From the NCBI GenBank assembly GCA_023362775.1, contig JALMGJ010000015.1:5105001-5169000 (forward strand): a DNA stretch of 64,000 bases, in the 5' to 3' direction. A program made the translations under genes and the position numbers. Below the pieces are notes generated by a model. The model saw nothing but the letters and a program-made list of their open reading frames with translations, searched no databases and was not told where the DNA came from. Below, piece after piece: positions 41,945-53,334 of this stretch (position 1 is its first letter; each line of letters starts with the position of its first letter). This DNA is from Charina bottae. Taxonomy: Eukaryota; Chordata; Lepidosauria; Squamata; Charinaidae.

Positions 41945-43041
41945 CAGAAAAACATCTATTTCTGTTTTATTGACTATTCTAAAGCCTTTGACTGTGTGGA
42001 AAATGACAAATTGTGGCAAGTTCTTGGTGGTATGGGGATACCAAGTCATCTTGTCTGCCTCCTGAGGAATCTGTATAACGACCAAGTAGCAACGGTAAGA
42101 ACAGACCACGGAACAACGGACTGGTTTAAGATTGGGAAAGGAGTACGGCAGGGTTGTATACTCTCACCATACCTATTCAACCTGTACGTAGAACACATCA
42201 TACAACGTGCTGGGCTTGATGAATCCAAGGCTGGAGTTAAAATTGCTGGAAGAAACATTAACAATCTCAGATATGCAGATGATACCACTTTGATGGCTGA
42301 AAGCAAGGAGGAGCTGAGGAGCCTTATGACGAAGGTGAAAGAAGAAAGTGCAAAAGCTGGGTTGCAGTTAAGCCTCAAAAAAACCCAAGATTATGGCAAC
42401 CAGCTTGACTGATAACTGGCAAATAGAGGGAGAAAAGGTGGAGGCAGTGACAGACTTTGTATTTCTAGGCACAAAGGTTACTGCAGACGCTGACTGCGGC
42501 CAGGAAATCAGAAGATGTCTACTTCTGGGGAGGAAAGCAATGACAAATCTCGATAAAATAGTTAAGAGCAGAAACATCACACTGACAACAAAGGTCCGCA
42601 TAGTTAAAGCAATGGTATTCCCTGTAGTAACCTATGGCTGCGAGAGCTGGACCATAAGGAAGGCTGAGCAAAGGAAGATAGATGCTTTTGAACTGTGGTG
42701 TTGGAGGAAAATTCCGAGTGCCTTGGAGTGCAAGAAGATCAAACCAGTCCATACTCCAGGAAATAAAGCCAGACTGCTCACTTGAGGGAATGATATTAAA
42801 GGCAAAACTGAAGTACTTTGCCTACATAATGAGAAGACAGGATACCCTGGAGAAGATGCTGATGCTAGGGAAAGTGGAAGGCAAAAGGAAGAGGGGCCGA
42901 CCAAGGGCAAGACGGATGGATGATATTCTGGAGGTGACGGATTCAACCATGGGGGAGCTGGGGATGGTGACGGCCGACAGGAAGCTCTGGCGTGGGCTGG
43001 TCCATGAAGTCTCGAAGAGTCAGAAGTGACTGAACGAATAA
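41945..43041 (+). mobile_element. RTE LINE, second subfamily, with reverse transcriptase remnant
   Basis: Frame 41933-42412 has FIDYSKAFDCVEN, GVRQGCILSP and the catalytic YADD, the core of an RTE-clade reverse transcriptase. A shift near 42393 leads to the next frame (42393-42785) with FVFLGTKVT, GCESWTIRKAEQRKIDAFELW. A further break near 42770 leads to LKAKLKYFAYIMRRQD...LWRGLVHEV (to 43029). It ends TGACTGAACGAATAAA. ATATCTT at 41938-41944 and 43042-43048 may be the duplication. Related to BovB but clearly diverged, with at least two frameshifts. The endonuclease part is missing. Confidence 0.85.
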
Positions 43042-43057
43042 ATATCTTGGTATAAAG

Positions 43058-43190
43058 CAGTGTTCCCCAACCTTGGCAATTTCCAGGTATATGGACTTCA
43101 AATCCCAGAATTCCACAGCCGGCATAGCCATTGCTGAGAATTCTGGGAGTTGAAGTCCACGCACCTTGAATTTGCCAAGCCTGGGAAACA
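43058..43190. mobile_element. palindromic hAT MITE, CAGTGTTTCTCAACC family
   Basis: Starts CAGTGTTCCCCAACCTTGGC. Inverted arms GACTTCAAATCCCAGAATTCC and GAATTCTGGGAGTTGAAGTC. The right end TGCCAAGCCTGGGAAACA is eroded. It follows the RTE copy by 9 bp. Confidence 0.6.
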
Positions 43191-43233
43191 AGCTGGTTGA
43201 AGCAGTGGGTTTTTGTGTACTCAGCTGCACCCA

Positions 43234-43414
43234 GGCGTGTCGATGGAGAGGGTCAAAAAGTCACAGTGCTTTAGGGCTGCGACCATCTGTTTGAAACTTC
43301 ACTCCTTTTTAATGTGAGATGCACATGCAGCACACATGAAAAAGGAGCAGGGCTTTGCTTGCACCAATGCAGATGCCATCTTCACCTTTTTTACTCCCCT
43401 GTGGACACTCCTGG
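43234..43414. mobile_element. MITE, GGGGTGTCC...GTCAAAA family
   Basis: GGCGTGTCGATGGAGAGGGTCAAAAAGTC at the left and GATGCCATCTTCACCTTTTTTACTCCCCTGTGGACACTCC at the right are imperfect inverted repeats, as at 36453-36594. Confidence 0.4.
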
Positions 43415-44268
43415 CTGCAACTCTTAGAGTAGAACCTAATTGTTTCTCAACAGGACAACTGCAGGTACATTCCTGAACACCCTTAGCCTTTGTTTTTTGT
43501 TTTTTGCCAAGGTTGTTCACATATGTAGGTCCCCATGAGAGCTCCCCTAAGGAAAAATGCACCCTGACTTTTCCCATCCAGCTACATCTAGACCTTGAGA
43601 AGGGGAATGCCGATGTATCCAAAGTTCTACCACCCATCGTTGTAGAACCCAAGAAGCTAAGGACTTGAATCTGAGATCTTTGGCATGTCAAGCAACTCCT
43701 TCCTCTTGATCTAGGTTCTTGTTTGTAGCGCTGGACAGAAGAATTCTGCATTCCCTTTTTGTCTCCTCTCTCCCCACCCCCCAATTCTCATTCAAGTTGG
43801 TGGAATAGAACTTGATGTAGAATCTTTTGTTTTTCAAAAGGGGAAGGAGTTTTGAAGGCATTCTAATGGCCGGAATATTACAGCAACAACAACAGCAGCA
43901 GCAATGCCATCAACCACACTTTTCTTTTGGTCCTAGACTTCCTTTTTTACTTACTTGTTTATTTAATTCAACTTACAGGGCTGCCCACTCACAAGTGAGT
44001 GGGCGACCCACAAACAACTAACTGGATACCCAGAGAACAATCCAAATAAAGTAAACCAATTATAAAAACTTAGAGCTTAATAACAACATCTGCTGATGCA
44101 ACCATCTGAACTCTTATAATTATAGTACTGGTACAACATTTGGCAGTGTTTCTTATATATGTTGGGTTTCAGTCTGACAACAATAGTAATGCAGAAAAAG
44201 TGTCTGATCTACCTAGGAAGGGACACAATATGGCTGCAATGTCTCTCGGGTGGAATATGAGATGCTTA
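43415..44268. other. mostly unassigned
   Basis: GTTTATTTAATTCAACTTACAGGGCTGCCCACTC at about 43948-43990 resembles a decayed minus-strand LINE 3' end. (CAA)/(CAG) repeats occur near 43881-43903. A 161-codon minus frame (43299-43784) has no recognisable domain. Confidence 0.3.
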
Positions 44269-44281
44269 TATCACTACAGTA

Positions 44282-44615
44282 AAAAGGTAAAGGTTCCCCC
44301 CGCGCATTTGTGCAGTCGTGTCCGACTCTAGGGGCCGGTGCTCATCTCCGTTTGTTAGCCGAAGAGCCAGCGCTGTCCGAAGACGCTTCCATGGTCATGT
44401 GGCCACATGACGCACGCAGAACGCTGTTACCTACCCACCAAAGTGGTACCTATTCATCTACTTGCATTTGCATGCTTTTGCATTGCTAGGTTGGCAAGAG
44501 CTGGGGTGAGTGCGGGAGCTCACTCCGTCATGTGGGACTAGGGATTCGAACCTCCGAACTTGCAATCTTCTGATCGACAAGCCTGGCGTCTTACCCGCTG
44601 AGCCACCACGCTACC
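44282..44615 (-). mobile_element. Sauria-type SINE
   Basis: Reversed, full length, starting AAAAGGTAAAGGTTCCCCCC. A perfect 13-bp duplication TATCACTACAGTA lies at 44269-44281 and 44616-44628. The intact duplication suggests a fairly recent insertion. Confidence 0.92.
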
Positions 44616-44734
44616 TATCACTACAGTATATATCATTATATGTCTTAGCGACATGGTGGCAAAGGGCCTTTCTTTGCACAGGTTCTCTGCTTCTCATGCT
44701 TCTATGAATCCATGAAAAGGCATCTGATGTCTTC

Positions 44735-44990
44735 TTGCACAATGTCAACAGTGCTGTGGTTGCCAGTGCTGAGGTGTAAAGGAATGTGGAGCTGACCTTG
44801 AAGATAGAAACTCAAAATAAGATGGGACAGAGAAAAACTTGGGCAGGCTTTCAAGATTGATGGCAGGCCTTCAAAGTGAGCCAGGCAAAGAAACAGGCTA
44901 AACAGGGATTCCAGGGATATTTTTATTGTAGTAAGGTAGAATAGCAGAATCTCTCCAAAATCAAGGTGAGGTTATTGATATTATTGAGAT
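44735..44990. mobile_element. LTR-like element with inverted 3' half, decayed
   Basis: U3-like part (AGAAACTCAAAATAAG, GGGACAGAGAAAAACTTGG), then TTTCAAGATTGATGGCAGGCC followed by reversed U5 and R (AAACAGGCTAAACAGG, TTTTTATTGTAGTAAGGTAG, AGCAGAATCTCTCC). It has the same order as 1640-1970. Confidence 0.4.
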
Positions 44991-46850
44991 TCTTTCTCAC
45001 GCTTCCCTCTTTCGAAGGACTGTGTAATCTTTTTCTGCAAGTCCCCCCCTCTGAACGGCTCATTCATTCCTTCCCCATCCCCAAGGTCATCTCTCCATTC
45101 TTAGACATAAGGCAATCCAATTTCTGTCCATCCACATTCTCTGCCCACACATTTGGAAGAGAACTTCCAAACACCATTTGTGTTTAACTCAGAGCTGTTT
45201 AACTCATGTTTTATAACCTACACTAGACTTCCCCAATCTGATGCTTCCGGATTATCAGATTATTTGGTGCTTCCAGATTATCAGAAATGTAGTACCTAGA
45301 ATTCCTAGTCAACAGTGGCTATGCTGGCTGAAATCCCAGGAATTATAACCCCAATGTACCTGGCGACAATAGGCTGGGGAAGTTTCCTCCACATTAACTG
45401 GTAATTGCTCATCAAGATTTCAGATGGTGGCCTTTGTTGGATGTCTTTGGAGATGCCAGCATTGAACCTGAGACCTTTTTCAGCCTCCCCTTGTGAAGAA
45501 GGAGGGGGGAGGGAAAATCCTTTGCTAGATTGCCACTCCCATTGAAGTGCAACTGACGTAGCACAAATTGCCTCCAAACTTTTTCCAGCTGCCTGTTTGA
45601 GTACAGTCGTTATTAATAGCTGCTTAACCTTGAGCGTGGTGCGGTTGATGATTAATTTTCTTCTGTTAAAAAAAAAAAAGCACAGAGAAAGGAAAGCCCT
45701 TCTAGGAAAGAAGTGTAAATCTCATTAGGATGCTGTTCTGATCCTTGTATAGAGTTGTCATTTTATAAATAAAATTGTGGATGTTTTGAGCTCAGGCAAA
45801 GCATGGCGGTGGTTTGCACGAGTGGTGCTGGGACTAAGAAATGGTAAATTGAAAGAATGAGGCACAATGAATGAAATCAAAGGCCTGTTTAGTCCAGCAT
45901 TTTCTTCCAACAGTGGTCAGCCAGCTTCTCAGGGGAAACCCACAGGCAGACTGTGAGGTCATTCCAATCATTCATATTCCCTAACAACTAGTATTCAACA
46001 GAGGATGCTGTTGATAGCATATAAAAATAGACTCCCTTACTGACTTGGCTAATTGCAAACCTAGTGGCCACATTTGCACAATAGATTAAGTGCAGTATGC
46101 TTTTTTTTTTTGTAATGGAGTGGGGTAGTGTAAACTCAGACCATTTGGTGGATTTATGGGTCGTTGTATTGTGCAAAACTAGAAATGGGGTAATTTCATG
46201 ACAAGGCTAGGAAGGTTGTGTGAAGGTGGTGGTTGTAGACAGACATGTTTTGGCTTAACTGTTATCCTGACCTTTGGTTGTCAACAGGCATATCACAAGA
46301 GATGAAAAATGCTGCATTTCTCACCAGAGATCATGACTTTTTCACTTGCCTCTGCATCTACAGATCATCCAGACAAAAGGAGTGGGGGAAGCATTTGGTC
46401 AAGCACAGCTGTAAATCTCAGCTCTTCAGAAGCTTAATCCCTGATTCAGCACTAGGCTTATTTGGGAGAAGACTCACAGATGTGACTCAGCAAGATTAGT
46501 CTCTATTGCAGTCAAGTATGAATCCATACACAGAAGAGAAAGCCTATTATTAGTCTGAGTCCAAAGTTTAAATTCTAGACTTTTTCTTCCTGTCTTTCCG
46601 AGTCAATGGATATTTGGCTGCTCTTTTTATGGCCTCAGAAGGCACCTGAACTCTGTTGACATGGTGCTTCTCTCTAGCCTGGGAACTGCTGGTTCTTGCC
46701 ATGCCAGCTTCCTTTCTTATGCATTTCCTCCACTTTGATCACTCATGCCTATTATAAACTGTTAGAAAAAAGCCATTGAAGATTGTTTCAATATATGATC
46801 ACTGCAGCAAGATTGCTATATGCATAGAGATGGAAAGATTCAGTAGTACC
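44991..46850. other. mostly unassigned
   Basis: A possible hAT MITE lies at about 45228-45385 (AGACTTCCCCAATCTGATGC ... GGCTGGGGAAGTTTCC), without a duplication. The remainder has no recognised exon or repeat. Confidence 0.3.
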
Positions 46851-47322
46851 CACTATGGAGGAATGGTTGGTGAAGTTGACAGATCTTGCTGAGATGGATA
46901 AATTAACTTCTTTGATTAGAGAAAAGACACTATCTGCATCTATAGGTGACTGGAAACCTCTTATGGAGTTTTTGCGTAAAAATGAAAAAAATGAATGTGA
47001 TTTATGGTTTTGATGATTAGACAGGACAGATTATAGAAAGAAGATTAATATGATGTACCATTAGAGAGGTTAAAATATATTTTACTTATAACTGCTGTGA
47101 AGAATATCGGAAGCCACTTCCTTATATATTTCTTTTCTTTCTTTTCTATTTCTCTTTAACTTTTTTCTTTTCTTTCACTTTCTGCTTTTTCTTTGATTTC
47201 CTTCTTCCTTCCTTCCTTCCTTCCTTCCTTCTTCTTTTTCTTTCTTTCTTACTTTCTATTACTTTGTGTTAGTTTTTAATCTTGTTTAGAAGCTTTTAAT
47301 AAAAATTATTCAAAAGATCACT
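46851..47322 (+). mobile_element. L1-type LINE 3' end
   Basis: The ORF2-like end (MEEWLVKLTDLAEMDKLTSLI..., then WKPLMEFL) matches the copy at 27495-27938 at protein level. The 3' region has ATATCGGAAGCCACTTCC and a long pyrimidine-rich stretch (47105-47260, with CCTT repeats), and ends AATAAAAATTATTC. Confidence 0.65.
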
Positions 47323-48692
47323 CATGCTTGTTAAAAAAGGAAGAAATGCAGCATTCAGAAAAAGAGGACAAGACATTGGATGTTTCCAGTGGAGAAATAA
47401 TTGCCCCTTTAAACAAAGGAAAACAAAACTGGGGAGAGACTATCTCAAAGGCCAGTAGGAAATATTTTATTATATACAATGCATTTTATACAATAAGTTA
47501 TTTTCTATTGGTACTTGAGATACTGTCCCTATTTGATTTTCAGTGTCTGCCTTTTGCCTCCTGTAATTTGAACAGAACTGTAATGCATCTCATCTAATAG
47601 TGAGATTTATGTGTAATATGCCTGTTGCTCTATATTTGGAGTCAGATCTTTTGAAGTTTAAAAAAGTACAAAGAAAGTTTCTTTTTCCTGGGCCTATGTG
47701 AAGCTGTCAAAACTTAACATTTAAAAAAACCTTATTAATTTGAATATATTGTTGTTGATTTTCTTACACACAATGAGCATTTTTGCCTAGCGGCCCTTTA
47801 TTTCATATCCAGATTTTACAACTGTTGGTAGTATGTTACAGTAGCCACTATAGAGGCTAACAGCTACAAGGAATTTATGTGCATTTTCTTGGGAAAGATC
47901 TCTGATTCCTTCTTTCGAAGAATGGTAAATTAAATTAAATTAAATTAAATTAAATTAAATTATTAACCATTTAGTTTAGGGGGAGATGGAGCAGTAATAG
48001 AAATTGAAAAATAAATATAAATAAATTTAAAAAATTGTGGGAGTATGATTCAATGACAAGAATAACAAGTAAATCTGATGCAGAATTTAATTCTAATTGG
48101 AAAACATTCCTAGATGATAATATTATACAGTATACAGTTTTGTGCCACATTCAAGATTTGGGTTTTTTTCCCCATAGAATCATATTTCTGTTTGATCTAT
48201 AATTTTCAGTATTGATTTAATGTATTATTTATAGTTGGGTTAAATGATTTGTATTGTGTTATCCAACTATGTGCAATTTAAGGTTCAAAAGGCGTAACTA
48301 TCTGCACCATATCTTTCGTTCTCTGTGTTTTATATCTTTCTCCTGTACTTACACTTTTTTCATTTCTATTCTTTTAATAGTTTTTTAAAGTATGTTACAG
48401 TATTAGATGCTTTTTTATCCTATGTTTCTACTGCACCTAGTTATAGATACATGATAAATAAATTTCCACATCTTCCTGTTACTACTACTACTGCTTTCCA
48501 GTTGCTACTAACTGTTGAGAAGCAATTTCTAGGCTGGTGTAGGTCTCCTTTCTCAGTATACTTTATTTTTAACAGCACACCTAATCAAACCTTTTGAAGA
48601 TTGTCATAAAAGCCTTCCAATAGAAAACTGAATTCTGTAAAGTAGACATAAAGAAGAGCAAAAACTTCAGCAAACCACTTATTTGGGAAATC
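47323..48692. other. unassigned AT-rich sequence
   Basis: Contains a (TTAAA)n run at about 47928-47960. No exon or repeat family was recognised. Confidence 0.35.
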
Positions 48693-48705
48693 TAACAACT
48701 TCCAG

Positions 48706-49029
48706 AGGGGGCGCGATGGCTCAATGGTTAAGATGCCAGGCTTGTCGATCGGAAGGTCGGCGGTTTGAAACCCGAGCACCGCGTGACAGAGTGAGCTCCC
48801 GCACTCGCCCCAGCTCTTGCCAACCTAGCAATTCGAAAGCATGCAAATGCAAGTAGATAAATAGGTATCACTTTGGTGGGATGGTAACAGCATTCCGCGT
48901 GCGTCATGCCGGCCACATGACCGTGGAAGCGTCTTCGGACAACGCTGGCTCTTTGGCTAACAATTGGAGATGAGCACCAGCCCCTAGAGTCGGACACGAC
49001 TGTGCAGGGGAAAACCTTTACCTTTAACT
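48706..49029 (+). mobile_element. Sauria-type SINE
   Basis: Head GGGGCGCGATGGCTCAATGG, B box GGTTTGAAACCCG (a changed base in the box), end ACCTTTACCTTTAAC. A perfect 13-bp duplication TAACAACTTCCAG lies at 48693-48705 and 49030-49042. Confidence 0.92.
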
Positions 49030-49042
49030 TAACAACTTCCAG

Positions 49043-49608
49043 CCCTTTTTCTTTTAAAAAATGTGTGGCTGTCACTCGCCTGTCTCAATAACTGTCTTAC
49101 AGTTCCTAGGAAACAAGAAAAGTAGAAGAACCACAATCAATCTGATTTATCTGCTTTTCCTTCCCCAACCTTTCAGAATTAAAATTTAATATATTCCAGA
49201 GCAGGCCTGTCCACCTTGTTCTGGATTTCCTGCACTTCTTAAATTTGGTTTCCAAGAATGGAAGATAATGAGACTTTGGCAACCAAAGTACACTGAGCAA
49301 GATGACCGTATCCAACGTAGGGTGTTGATGGAACCCTCTGCACGACACGCAGCGCAGAAAGATCTCCTTTGAGCTGCTTTCTAATTGTTGGAATAATGAT
49401 TTCCATATATAAAATTCTCAGGTTGAATTTGCATGGCTAATGAAATAAAGAACTACCCAATACAAGTGACTATCTTGCAAAAAGATGCATCCCGAGGCTT
49501 TTTCTGTGTTGGAAAGAGAGAAGCTTCTGCCACAATTCACACGCACTGTGTGCCTGTGTTTGAAAGCAACATTGTCTGCTAAAATAATGCCATGGTTTGA
49601 AAGGCAAC
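49043..49608. other. no recognisable feature
   Basis: Unique-looking sequence between a SINE and a hAT element. Confidence 0.35.
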
Positions 49609-49617
49609 TCCCTAGTC

Positions 49618-50051
49618 CAGGGCTTTCCAAACTGTGTGTGGCAACACAATACTGTGTCGCCTGGGGGCCCCAAGTGTGTCGCGTGACAACCCGGAAGCGC
49701 TGATGAAAATGCCCTTGCTTCCGGCAGGGCCGCTTCCCTGCTGCACAGCTGATCGGCGCAGAGAATTTCCACACACCCCCACGCCGATCAGCTGTGCAGC
49801 AGGGAAGCGGCCCGGCAGTGTGCACACGCGATTTTCGCCTCCCTGCCGGAACCAAGGGCATTTTCGGGGTCCCCGGAGCCTGCCCTTTTGAAGGGGCAGC
49901 AGCAGCAGCGGCGGCGAGCCCTCAGCACTTCCGGGTTCCAGGCCGCCGCTGCTGCTACGGCGGCAACCCGGAAGCGCCACCGCCGGTGCTTCCAGGTTTT
50001 TGCGCGCCGGCCATTGGTATGTCGCCAACGGCAAAAGTTTGGAAAGCCCTG
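49618..50051. mobile_element. hAT element, CAGAGCTTTCCAAAC family, palindromic interior
   Basis: Ends CAGGGCTTTCCAAAC and GTTTGGAAAGCCCTG. A perfect 8-bp duplication CCCTAGTC lies at 49610-49617 and 50052-50059. The interior includes a perfect 31-bp inverted repeat (49728-49758 and 49782-49812) inside a larger imperfect one, and GC-rich sequence with CCGGAAGCGC motifs. No minisatellite and no transposase. Confidence 0.88.
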
Positions 50052-50110
50052 CCCTAGTCCCTTTGACTACAAAACTTGTAAAGGAAATCAAAGTGCATTT
50101 ACATCCATGC

Positions 50111-50376
50111 TGTGACGGAATATGCCCCTGAAGGAGGGGGTGATGTTATGGAGCTGGGAGCGCATTCCAGGCTGATAAGAGATCACAGAGCTTGGAGAGC
50201 GTGGGGGGGCCAAGGAGAAGGAGCAAGCTGGCACCTCCCTAATTTCCCAAGGGTATTTTTCCCCTTAGCTCAGTAAAGGAACCTTTAGTCTAGCAAGATT
50301 CTGTATGAGGTAGAAGCAATAAAGAACTAGAGTTGAATGTCAGCTCAGCGTTGTTTCTTCGCCCATTTCCCTGACA
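50111..50376 (+). mobile_element. solo LTR-like element, family C
   Basis: Starts TGTGACGGAA and ends CCCTGACA. An R-like start AGCAAGATTCTGTATG near 50303 and poly(A) signal CAATAAAGAAC near 50328. The flanks CATGC (50106-50110) and CATAC (50377-50381) form a 5-bp duplication with one mismatch. It shares the R motif with families A and B. Confidence 0.6.
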
Positions 50377-50381
50377 CATAC

Positions 50382-50940
50382 AATGTGCTAATTCAAAGCA
50401 GGGCCATGCTACTCTTTCATAGTTGCTTTGTTTTAATCTAAATTAAATCTAAATTAAAAACTAAATTTGTGGTTTATGTTATCCAGCTGGAAATAGCCAC
50501 TATCATGGACATCTGTAGGAGGCAAGGGAAGCAAATAACAACGCAAACTCAACATCGCAACACAATTACAAAAGAGCTGAGGGTGTGTTGTGATGTCCTG
50601 ATACATAATTCATCATGTTGGTGTCATTGTAATTAGGAGCAGATAGCTATGACTATTATTTAAATTTGATACAACTGTCCTATGTAAGCTCTGACAAAAC
50701 TGAGTTATATGTCTTTATCTTTTACCCAGAAAGAGCAGTTGCAACAATTCCATTATGGGAGACAGAGAACTGTAGGGGCTGAAGCTGGTGAGATGGGAAT
50801 CTCTTTTTTTGGTGCCCCCCCTCCAGCGGAGCGCCCACTTGCCCCCCCCCCTAGTTGCGGCCCTGGCTCTCCCTCCTGTCTCCCAAAGTTATTCCCACAG
50901 ACCACTGCAGATGCCTCCTTGGTTGTCATTCAATGATTAA
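50382..50940. other. no recognisable feature
   Basis: Unique-looking AT-rich sequence. Confidence 0.35.
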
Positions 50941-50941
50941 T

Positions 50942-51483
50942 GGATAACTGTGCAGAGAGTGGTAAGGGCAGCAGAAAAGATAATTGGGATATCTCTGCCT
51001 CTCATCCAAGATTTAGCACATGCACGCTGTTTGTCCAGAGCTCAAAAGATCATCAGTGACGCCTCCCATCCTCATCATGGTTTGTTTTCTTTGTTACCCT
51101 CTGGGAAGAGGTTCCGCTGTATCCGATGTAGAACAGCCAGATTGGGAAACAGCTTTGTCCTCCAGGCTATTGGATTCTTGAATGCCAAATAGGTTCTTTT
51201 AGGTGAAATATGTTGGATATGTAAAGAATGTATATTTTATAGTAACTATGGATTTTTTATTAGTATTTTAGCATTTGACTGAAATTGTGAGCTAAAGAAT
51301 GTATATTTTATAGTAACTATGTTTTTTTATTAGTAGTATTTTACTGTTTGAAATTGTGAGCCAACTGCAACGAAATTTCATTCTATTGTGCACTTGGTGT
51401 ATAGTGTATAGTGGGATGACAATAAAATTATTGTTCTATTCTGTTCTGTTCTGTTCTGTTCTGTTCTGTTCTGTTCTATTCTA
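50942..51483 (+). mobile_element. Rex1/CR1-group LINE 3' end
   Basis: The frame at 50950-51192 reads ...RCLSRAQKIISDASHPHH, LFSLLPSGKRFRCIRCRTARLGNSF, QAIGFLN. This is the conserved C-terminal tail of Rex1-like and other CR1-group LINEs. An AT-rich 3' region with an internal ~65-bp near-duplication follows (51210 and 51290: TGTATATTTTATAGTAACTATG). Then come TGACAATAAAATTATTG and a (TTCTG)n tail at 51433-51483. Confidence 0.65.
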
Positions 51484-51491
51484 TAAATGTA

Positions 51492-51932
51492 CAGGTAGTT
51501 CTCAGTTAACAATCACTCGTTCAGCAACCGTTTGAACTTACGACGGCACTGAACAAGTGGTACTTATGACTTGTCCTCAACGTTCTGGCCATCCCAGTGC
51601 CCCTGTGGTCACATGTTCACAATCTGGACACTCGGCAACCGGCCTGCATTTCCAACCATCGCAGCATCCCGTGGTCACATGATTGCGATTTGCAACCTTC
51701 CCTGCCAGCTTCCCACAAGCAAAGTCAATGGGGAAACCGACAGGAAGATGGAAGTCTCAATCATGTGAGGTCCTTGCTTAAAGACCTGTGGTGATTCGCT
51801 TAACAACAGTAACCGGCATTGCTGGAACTGCCATCATTAAGCGGCGTGGTCACGTGACCTTGTGCTTTATGTCTGTGTCGCTTAGTGATGGAAATTCTGG
51901 TCCCAATTATGTTGTTAGCTGAGGATTACCTG
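51492..51932. mobile_element. Tigger/pogo-type MITE, CAGGTAGTCC family
   Basis: Ends CAGGTAGTTC and GATTACCTG with TA on both sides (51490-51491 and 51933-51934). The interior matches the palindromic 410-bp form. It lies directly after the Rex1-like tail. Confidence 0.7.
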
Positions 51933-51935
51933 TAT

Positions 51936-52625
51936 AAGAAATATTTATGTGATGTACATTCACGACACCAACCAACACACCTCTGCTGTGTGGTTTGGCC
52001 TGCAAATGATGCTGCATTTTTGGTGAAAATGTGAAAGATCTGCCAGAATGCCAGATTGGACAATGCAAAGAGGGGTACAGATCTAAAAATAAATGTATTG
52101 AAGGCCAAAGTAGTGGTGTTTGACAGGGGAAACAGGGTGAGTGAGCCCTTTAGACAAGTGTTATCTAAATGGTGAAAAACTAGAGTAGATTAACTTGGGT
52201 ACCTTGAAAGAAAATTCACTAAAGTTGGAGAAATGGATGAACATATTTTATGAAGCAAATGTTGGTAGAATGTTCTGTGTTTTCTCTTGTGATGAATGAA
52301 TGATTGTTGAAATACTGTAAACCAATATAGCCATCTATAAGAGCATGCTTCTACCCACTCTGTGATGTGGAAGTGAGAGTTGGGCATGTCAGCAGAAACA
52401 CAAAAGTAAGTTGACTACAGTGGGAACAGTATACTTGAGAAGGGTTTATGGTAAAACAAGAAGAGGCAGGTGGGGTGCTGGATTAATGCAAAAAGTGAGT
52501 GACCAGCATAGAATAATCTGCTGAGATGGTCTGGGTTGGTCATACAGTGATAATGAATGTTTGAACTGAAAATCAAAGATATGAAGGAAGAATGAATGAG
52601 TTAAGAGGAAGAGCAAGTGGTGGGT
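51936..52625. other. no recognisable feature
   Basis: AT-rich, unassigned. ATGTGGAAGTGAGAGTTGGGC near 52366 and the following stretch to 52600 may be a decayed RTE pol C-terminus (compare GCESW), but stops and changes prevent a firm call. Confidence 0.3.
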
Positions 52626-52629
52626 GGCT

Positions 52630-52775
52630 GGAATTGATGATTGATTGATTGACTGATTGATTGACTGATTGACTGATTGACTGATTGACTGATTGACTGA
52701 TTATGTGCTATCAAGTCATTGCCAATTCTTAGTGTCCACATATATAGATTTTCTCCATGATGGAATTGATGAGAT
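52630..52775 (-). mobile_element. RTE LINE 3' end, third subfamily, with GATTGACT tail
   Basis: A (GATTGACT)n run at 52632-52702 is followed by ATGTGCTATCAAGTCATTGCCAATTC and AGATTTTCTCCATGATGG. On the minus strand this matches the CATGGAGAAAATCTATC...GACTTGATGGCAC end of 27945-28040. The tail repeat has expanded. Confidence 0.55.
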
Positions 52776-52861
52776 CCTCAAAACAGAGAGAGGTGAGTGA
52801 AGGCCATTAGTGGCCTGCTAGAACCACTGAATGGAGCAGAGCTTAACGTAGTGTAAGCACG

Positions 52862-53334
52862 TGTACAGAAAAAGAATATTATTTAAAAATAGAGTTAATG
52901 AGCATGTTAGAGAAATACAGGTTATTGATCTTACACACTTAGCCCACCCAAGCATAAAGAATCACACGCTTAGACATAGCAGTTTCAAAAGTAAGTAAAA
53001 AAGGCTTACTGATTTTATTCTTGGTCCAATTACATTTTCGTTCAGAAAGATGACTCCTTGTTCTTCTTCTGTCCCTAAACTTTGTGGACCTCTGGCCCTA
53101 ATTTGCTGCCAGAGCTGCGTGGAGAGAGGGGGAGAAATCTCCTAGGCCCATCCATGGCCTAAGATGGAGAGAGAGAGAGCAAGAGCATGCTTGCTTCTCA
53201 GCTGGAGAGATGAGAGAGGAAGTGGGAGGAGCAACAACAAAACAGCTTCCTCTAGAAACAGTAGAGAATTCGCATCCTAGAGCGGAACTCATCCACATGC
53301 TAATGAGGCATGCTGATTTGCTGAATATCCAACA
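52862..53334 (-). mobile_element. unclassified LTR-like repeat, copy 1
   Basis: On the minus strand it starts TGTTGGATATTCAGCAAATC and ends TTCTTTTTCTGTACA. An AATAAAATC poly(A)-like signal is near 53015-53022, then a terminal AT-rich part. A second copy in the opposite direction is at 58994-59460 and diverges by scattered changes along the full length. TG...CA ends and a single poly(A) signal suggest a solo LTR, but no 4-6-bp duplication was found. Confidence 0.5.

Noticed and set aside
42393..43029. Separate genes for the small frames after the reverse transcriptase
   Set aside because: They are consecutive pieces of one frameshifted RTE pol C-terminus.
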